A stretch of 64,000 bases of DNA from Lachnospiraceae bacterium. Lineage in GTDB: Bacteria; Bacillota; Clostridia; Lachnospirales; Lachnospiraceae. Made by a program: the position numbers and the translations under genes. The notes under the pieces were generated by a model, which was given only the letters and a program-made list of their open reading frames with translations, was not told the DNA's origin and searched no databases. The stretch is from positions 124,001 through 188,000 of the forward strand of contig JAFUIR010000015.1 in NCBI GenBank assembly GCA_017468395.1, in the 5' to 3' direction. This document shows positions 59,835-64,000 of this stretch, piece after piece (position 1 is the first letter of the stretch; each line of letters opens with the position of its first letter).

Positions 59835-61049
59835 TTATTCTTCCACACGGATGCGTCCCAGGGCGTAGTCACTAAGACATGCATATTTTTCCGCAAAATC
59901 TTTTTCCTTAAGTTTCGGTGTGATAAATGCAAATTCATCTTCAATCCATTCCACGCGGACAGGCTTAATGTCGCCAAACAATTCTTTTGCCTTATCCTCG
60001 CCTGCATTTTTCAGACGCACAAAGAATTTTCTGCTGGTTTCGTCAATGCTCACAAGCTGCGCTTCCTCCGCATCCCAGAAACACATAATCACTTTTCCGA
60101 GGTGTCTTGCACAGTCAATGACATCGGATACCACCGCACTGGCTGTAGGTAACTTTCCTGCACCTTTTCCGTAGTACATGGAATCGCCAAGCATGTTACC
60201 TCTTACGAACACTGCGTTGAATACGCCGTTTACCATTTTTAAAGGATGGTCAGCGCTAATCAGGCAAGGGGAAACCATTGCCATTGCTTTATTTTCATCT
60301 ACTTCTTTGCTCATAGCCAGCAGTTTAATGGACATGCCAAGTTTCTTTGCAAAGGTAAAATCGTTTGCTGTAATTTTAGTAATACCTTCTGTGTAAATCT
60401 TTTCAGAATCCACATTTTTTCCAAGCATCAGCGAAGACAAAATTGCGATTTTGCGGCATGCATCGTGACCTTCCACATCCGCTTCGGGATTGCGCTCCGC
60501 ATAACCTTTATCCTGCGCTTTTTTCAGTACGGAATCGAAATCCGCACCCTCGTTTTCCATCTTGGACAAAATATAGTTTGTAGTACCATTCAGGATACCG
60601 GTAATAGCTTCGATGCGCTCTGCTGTCAAAGAATAGTTCAGTGGACGGATAATGGGAATACCGCCGCCTACACTGGCTTCAAACAGGTAGTTACAGTTGT
60701 TTGCTTTTGCCAGTTTCAGAAGTTCGGGACCGTGCGCAGCCACCAGTTCTTTGTTGGAGGTACATACGCTCTTTCCTGCTTCCAGAGCCTGCTTTGTGAA
60801 AGCATAAGCAGCACCTACGCCGCCCATGGTTTCGCAGATAATCTTAACTTCCGGGTCATTTACGATTACGTTAAAATCGTGCACCACCTTAGCCTCGTAA
60901 GGGTCGCCGGGGAAATCGCGAAGGTCCAAAATATATTTTACATTCAACTCATCGCCGGATTTTTTGTTTACCATATCTTTATTTGTTTCGATAACTTCTA
61001 CCACACCGCTTCCTACAGTGCCGTATCCTAATACTGCTACATGAATCAT
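59835..61049 (-). CDS. hom: Homoserine dehydrogenase
   Basis: 404 residues. The N-terminal NAD(P)-binding site is AVLGYGTVGSGVVEVIETNK. The catalytic domain has VCTSNKELVAAHGPELLKLA, FEASVGGGIPIIRPLNYSL, GILNGTTNYILSKMENEGAD and KAQDKGYAERNPEADVEGHD. It reduces aspartate semialdehyde to homoserine. The C-terminal extension after about residue 320 is ACT-like (MCFWDAEEAQLVSIDETSRK). It lies 24 bp after the ACT-protein gene and 28 bp before the apgM-like gene. Confidence 0.95.
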   Translation of the reverse strand: MIHVAVLGYGTVGSGVVEVIETNKDMVNKKSGDELNVKYILDLRDFPGDPYEAKVVHDFNVIVNDPEVKIICETMGGVGAAYAFTKQALEAGKSVCTSNKELVAAHGPELLKLAKANNCNYLFEASVGGGIPIIRPLNYSLTAERIEAITGILNGTTNYILSKMENEGADFDSVLKKAQDKGYAERNPEADVEGHDACRKIAILSSLMLGKNVDSEKIYTEGITKITANDFTFAKKLGMSIKLLAMSKEVDENKAMAMVSPCLISADHPLKMVNGVFNAVFVRGNMLGDSMYYGKGAGKLPTASAVVSDVIDCARHLGKVIMCFWDAEEAQLVSIDETSRKFFVRLKNAGEDKAKELFGDIKPVRVEWIEDEFAFITPKLKEKDFAEKYACLSDYALGRIRVEE

Positions 61050-61073
61050 TTTCTTTTCCTCGCTGTTTTTTTA

Positions 61074-61517
61074 TTAATCTTTCGCTAAAACCTTGACGTG
61101 GTGTACACCTTTTTGTCTTTCCATGGATGCAATCATCTCTGATACATCCCCGGTAGTTTCCAATATCTGCACGCTGAGACTTAAAGAAGCCACACCGCTG
61201 ATAGGGATACTTTGATGAATGGTCAGGATATTGGCTCCGAAGTCTGCGATGATTTTCAGCACATCCGACAAAAGCCCCGGCTCATCGTCCATTTGGAAAG
61301 TCAGTGTAATGGTTGTTCCCTTTGCATTGTCGTGGAAAGGAAAGATGTCGTCCTTATATTTATAAAAGGAACCACGGCTGATGCCTACACGGTCTGCTGC
61401 CTCCTGTACTGTCAGGACTTTTCCCGACTCCAGAAGTTTCTTGGCCTCCACCACTTTCAAAAGCACTTCAGGAACCGCCTTTTGTTTTACCACAAAATAT
61501 ACGGTTGATTCTCCCAT
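61074..61517 (-). CDS. ACT-domain protein (UPF0735/PheB-like)
   Basis: 147 residues from ATG 61517. The N-terminal half holds an HTH-like segment (VLTVQEAADRVGISRGSFYK) and the C-terminal half one ACT domain (TITLTFQMDDEPGLLSDVLK, NILTIHQSIPISGVASLSLS). ACT domains bind amino acids, so it may sense threonine or a related product. It heads the threonine/aspartate operon and could regulate it (inference). A longer frame upstream crosses the promoter. Confidence 0.88.
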   Translation of the reverse strand: MGESTVYFVVKQKAVPEVLLKVVEAKKLLESGKVLTVQEAADRVGISRGSFYKYKDDIFPFHDNAKGTTITLTFQMDDEPGLLSDVLKIIADFGANILTIHQSIPISGVASLSLSVQILETTGDVSEMIASMERQKGVHHVKVLAKD

Positions 61518-61569
61518 ACTTAACCTCTTTTGTTCTTGTACGAAATACACTTGTATGTCACTGAAAGAC

Positions 61570-61598
61570 ATTTTAGCACATGAAAATATGAAAGGCAA
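61570..61598 (-). promoter_or_regulatory. Promoter of the ACT-hom-apgM-lysC operon
   Basis: On the minus strand TTGCCT (61593-61598), a 17-bp spacer and TAAAAT (61570-61575). The leader is about 45 bases, too short for a lysine riboswitch. Confidence 0.65.
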
Positions 61599-61667
61599 CA
61601 CATAAATTGTCTATAACCGATTAAAATTTCCCGGACATTTTGTATAAATTTACCAATACGAAAAAAA

Positions 61668-61696
61668 TCCGGCATCTGTATTAAACAAATGCCGGA
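61668..61696 (-). terminator. glyA terminator
   Basis: TCCGGCAT (61668-61675) and ATGCCGGA (61689-61696) form the stem; seven T residues follow on the minus strand. Confidence 0.92.
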
Positions 61697-61740
61697 CCTT
61701 TTCTCATTTCTTTTTTATATCATGGAACAGTTGTATGGAA

Positions 61741-62979
61741 TTAAATCAAAGGATATTTGTCAGTCAGCGCCTGTACGATTGCTCTAGCCTCAGGAACTTT
61801 TTCCTCGCCGCCCTTGATTACCATAGCGATTGCTTCTGCAATCTTGTCCATATCCTCAGTATTCATACCTCTGGATGTAACTGCAGGTGTACCAAGTCTT
61901 ACACCGCTTGTTACGAAAGGTGACTGGGGATCGTTGGGGATTGTATTTTTATTACATGTAATATGTGCAGCGTCCAAAAGTTTCTCCACTGCTTTACCTG
62001 TCAAGCCGTAGGTTGTCAAATCAACCAGCATCAGATGGTTGTCTGTACCATCGGAAACAATCTTGATTCCTCTGTTTTTCAGACCATTGCAAAGTGCCTG
62101 TGCATTGTCAACGATACCTTTCTGGTATGCTTTGAACTCATCGGAAAGAGCCTCTTTAAAGCAAACAGCCTTTGCAGCAATCACATGCATAAGAGGACCG
62201 CCCTGAATGCCGGGGAAAATTGCTTTGTTGAAATTAAATTTCTCTGCTGCTTCCTTATTGCAAAGAATCAGACCACCTCTGGGTCCACGCAGAGTCTTGT
62301 GGGTAGTTGTGGTAACTACATCTGCATAAGGAATGGGGCTGGGATGAAGTCCTGCTGCCACCAGACCTGCGATGTGAGCCATATCTACCATAAGTACTGC
62401 ACCAACTTCGTCTGCCACTTCACGGAATTTCTTGAAATCAATGGTTCTGGCATAAGCGGATGCACCTGCAATAATAAGTTTGGGTTTTGCTTCCAAAGCG
62501 ATTTCACGCAATTTATCATAATCGATGAAGCCGTCATCATTAACTCCGTAAGGAACAATTTTAAAATATTTACCGGACATATTTACCGGGCTTCCGTGTG
62601 TCAAATGTCCGCCATGGTCAAGGTTCATACCCATAATTGTGTCGCCAGGCTGGCAGATTGCAAACTGTACTGCCATGTTTGCCTGTGCGCCGGAGTGAGG
62701 CTGAACGTTTGCATAATCGCAACCAAACAATTCTTTTGCTCTCTCAATGGCAAGATTTTCTACCACATCCACGCAGTCACAACCGCCGTAATATCTCTTT
62801 CCGGGATAACCTTCCGCATATTTGTTTGTAAGAGGGCTTCCCATGGCAGCCATCACTGCCTTGCTTACCCAGTTTTCTGACGCAATCAGTTCAATATGGC
62901 TGTTCTGTCTCTCCTGCTCATCAATAATGGCCTGAGCAACTTCCATATCCACTGCTTTTACTTCATCTAATGAATACAT
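61741..62979 (-). CDS. glyA: Serine hydroxymethyltransferase
   Basis: 412 residues. It interconverts serine and glycine with tetrahydrofolate, feeding one-carbon units to thyA. The PLP lysine is in [20 protein letters not shown]. Other motifs are [36 protein letters not shown] and [14 protein letters not shown]. It is transcribed from its own promoter, divergent from the lipid kinase gene, and ends at a strong terminator. Confidence 0.97.
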   Translation of the reverse strand: MYSLDEVKAVDMEVAQAIIDEQERQNSHIELIASENWVSKAVMAAMGSPLTNKYAEGYPGKRYYGGCDCVDVVENLAIERAKELFGCDYANVQPHSGAQANMAVQFAICQPGDTIMGMNLDHGGHLTHGSPVNMSGKYFKIVPYGVNDDGFIDYDKLREIALEAKPKLIIAGASAYARTIDFKKFREVADEVGAVLMVDMAHIAGLVAAGLHPSPIPYADVVTTTTHKTLRGPRGGLILCNKEAAEKFNFNKAIFPGIQGGPLMHVIAAKAVCFKEALSDEFKAYQKGIVDNAQALCNGLKNRGIKIVSDGTDNHLMLVDLTTYGLTGKAVEKLLDAAHITCNKNTIPNDPQSPFVTSGVRLGTPAVTSRGMNTEDMDKIAEAIAMVIKGGEEKVPEARAIVQALTDKYPLI

Positions 62980-63032
62980 ATCCTTCCTCCTAGTTGTTTT
63001 TGTACGTTAATGTATTAAAACATTTGTGTCTC

Positions 63033-63083
63033 ATTATACCATATTTTTCAACTATTGCAAGCCTTTGGTTTTATTGATAAAAT
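63033..63083. promoter_or_regulatory. Divergent promoters sharing one palindromic -35 hexamer
   Basis: TTGCAA (63055-63060) is its own complement. On the minus strand it pairs with TATAAT (63033-63038, 16-bp spacer) for glyA; on the plus strand it pairs with TAAAAT (63078-63083, 17-bp spacer) for the lipid kinase gene. The two polymerases could not bind together, so the genes may be expressed reciprocally. Confidence 0.6.
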
Positions 63084-63118
63084 AAGAAATCATACGCAAG
63101 AGACAGGAGTAAAATAGT

Positions 63119-64000
63119 ATGTATCATTTTATTGTCAATCCCGCCTCCCGTTCCGGAAAAGGCAAAAAATTATGGACCCAAACCCTTGAACCCGCCCTGA
63201 AAAGACGGGATATTTCATATAAAGTACATTTTTCCGCAAAACCCGGCGATTTAACCCGCATTGCCATGGAACTTTCCCAAAATGCGGACAGTCCAAACAC
63301 CCACATTGTAGTGGTGGGCGGTGATGGTACCGTAAACGAAACCCTGCAGGGTATTTTCTCAGATACAAATACAAACGCCGGTTCCAATGTAACCATCAGT
63401 TATATTCCCACAGGCTCCAGTAACGACCTTGCCAGGGACCTTGGTTTTTCCAAAAAACCTTTGGAAATCTTAGACCACATGCTGGAAGGTTCCCAACCGG
63501 AAAACATGGACGCAGGGGTTCTTAGTTCCTCCAACGGAAGCCGCATGTTTGCGGTAAGTTGCGGAATCGGTTTTGACGCCGCAGTCTGTCAGGAAGCAAA
63601 CCTTTCCAAAGTCAAAAAATTTTTCAACAAAATCGGTTTGGGCAAACTGACTTACCTGGGCATTGCCTTAAAGCAACTGTTTGCTGCAAAAGCAGTCTCC
63701 TGCGACATCTATTTGGACGATAACGAGCCCATTCACCTAAAAAAGTTCCTTTTTATTGCGGTCATGAACCACCGTTATGAAGGGGGCGGCTTTAAATTCT
63801 GCCCCGATGCAAAATCCGGCGACGGACTTCTTGACCTGTGCGTAGTGGGTAATTTACCCAAACTGCTGATTTTGTTTGCACTGCCTACCGCCTTTTTCGG
63901 AAAACATTATATTTTCCCCCGCATTGACTCTTATAAGGCAGCCCGCGTGCGTATCAAAACATCAGCCCCCTTATGGGTACACACCGATGGCGAAGTCATC
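63119..64000 (+). CDS. Diacylglycerol kinase-family lipid kinase (YegS/BmrU-like), 3' end missing
   Basis: The frame opens at ATG 63119 behind CAGGAG and runs off the window after 294 residues. MYHFIVNPASRSGKGKKLW is the usual beginning, and VVVGGDGTVNETLQGIF is the ATP-binding G-G-D-G-T motif. YIPTGSSNDLARDLGFSK and FAVSCGIGFDAAVCQEAN follow, then FKFCPDAKSGDGLLDLCVVG near the end of the catalytic core. Such enzymes phosphorylate diacylglycerol or related lipids to recycle them. Divergent from glyA. Confidence 0.92.
   Translation, partial: MYHFIVNPASRSGKGKKLWTQTLEPALKRRDISYKVHFSAKPGDLTRIAMELSQNADSPNTHIVVVGGDGTVNETLQGIFSDTNTNAGSNVTISYIPTGSSNDLARDLGFSKKPLEILDHMLEGSQPENMDAGVLSSSNGSRMFAVSCGIGFDAAVCQEANLSKVKKFFNKIGLGKLTYLGIALKQLFAAKAVSCDIYLDDNEPIHLKKFLFIAVMNHRYEGGGFKFCPDAKSGDGLLDLCVVGNLPKLLILFALPTAFFGKHYIFPRIDSYKAARVRIKTSAPLWVHTDGEVI

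Noticed and set aside
61602-61740. Search for lysine or glycine riboswitch before the threonine operon and glyA
   Set aside because: The leaders are too short and hold only a promoter and the glyA terminator.

Overview
The window looks like the chromosome of a Gram-positive, low-to-moderate G+C Clostridia, most likely a Lachnospiraceae. Pointers are an HrcA/CIRCE site before htpG, AGGAGG-type ribosome binding sites, a YtrA-type GntR/ABC operon, a Rpn-like PD-(D/E)XK protein, DUF4179/DUF4190/DUF2752 proteins, a large DUF5716/DUF5717-like operon, and a SpoIID-like peptidoglycan protein. Most host genes are on the minus strand.

Layout. 1-1,080: end of an AMP-binding ligase gene and an Asp/Glu-type racemase. 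1,177-10,103: a tightly packed five-gene operon of unknown function (1,190-residue repeat protein, actin/Hsp70-fold-like protein, helical-repeat-like protein, coiled-coil membrane protein, membrane-anchored Ig/transglutaminase protein). 10,245-12,333: GntR regulator plus two-gene ABC transporter with operator and terminator. 12,334-21,899: a SpoIID-like/peptidoglycan-binding gene split by an 8.3-kb AT-rich integrative element (13,013-21,320). 22,066-31,219: greA, CIRCE-controlled htpG, a second transglutaminase lipoprotein with mgsA and a foldase lipoprotein, and sbcCD. 31,314-42,193: Rpn-like gene, ilvE, folA, thyA, beta-CASP hydrolase, ABC exporter, ECF sigma/DUF4179 pair, small membrane proteins, pgsA-like gene and tRNA-Gly(GCC). 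42,383-45,510: a cluster of inverted ACGCCC motifs, then an MCP and an HD-GYP protein sharing one membrane sensor. 45,549-49,579: an accessory block of small genes bounded by a 26/27-bp direct repeat. 49,563-55,793: Cys-rich protein, GNAT, TetR and AraC regulators, alpha-galactosidase and a GH3 enzyme. 55,952-57,227: a candidate small-RNA unit, a RelB/YoeB-type toxin-antitoxin pair and a long hairpin. 57,241-64,000: ACT/hom/apgM-like/lysC operon, glyA and a lipid kinase cut by the window end.

The most unusual part is the integrative element. It carries a large serine recombinase, a small resolvase, a primase-helicase of the VapE type, a divergent repressor/Cro switch with three operators, and an unrecognised 416-residue protein. 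It has no conjugation or capsid genes that I recognise, so it resembles a phage satellite or small replicating island. The host gene is restored exactly in frame if it is excised at GGTAC. The attachment site also lies inside the recombinase reading frame, so integration changes the recombinase C-terminus.

Other regions worth attention are the five-gene unknown operon, the perfect-promoter/terminator unit at 56 kb, the ACGCCC motif field, three long imperfect palindromes, and an apgM-like gene standing where a homoserine kinase would be expected.
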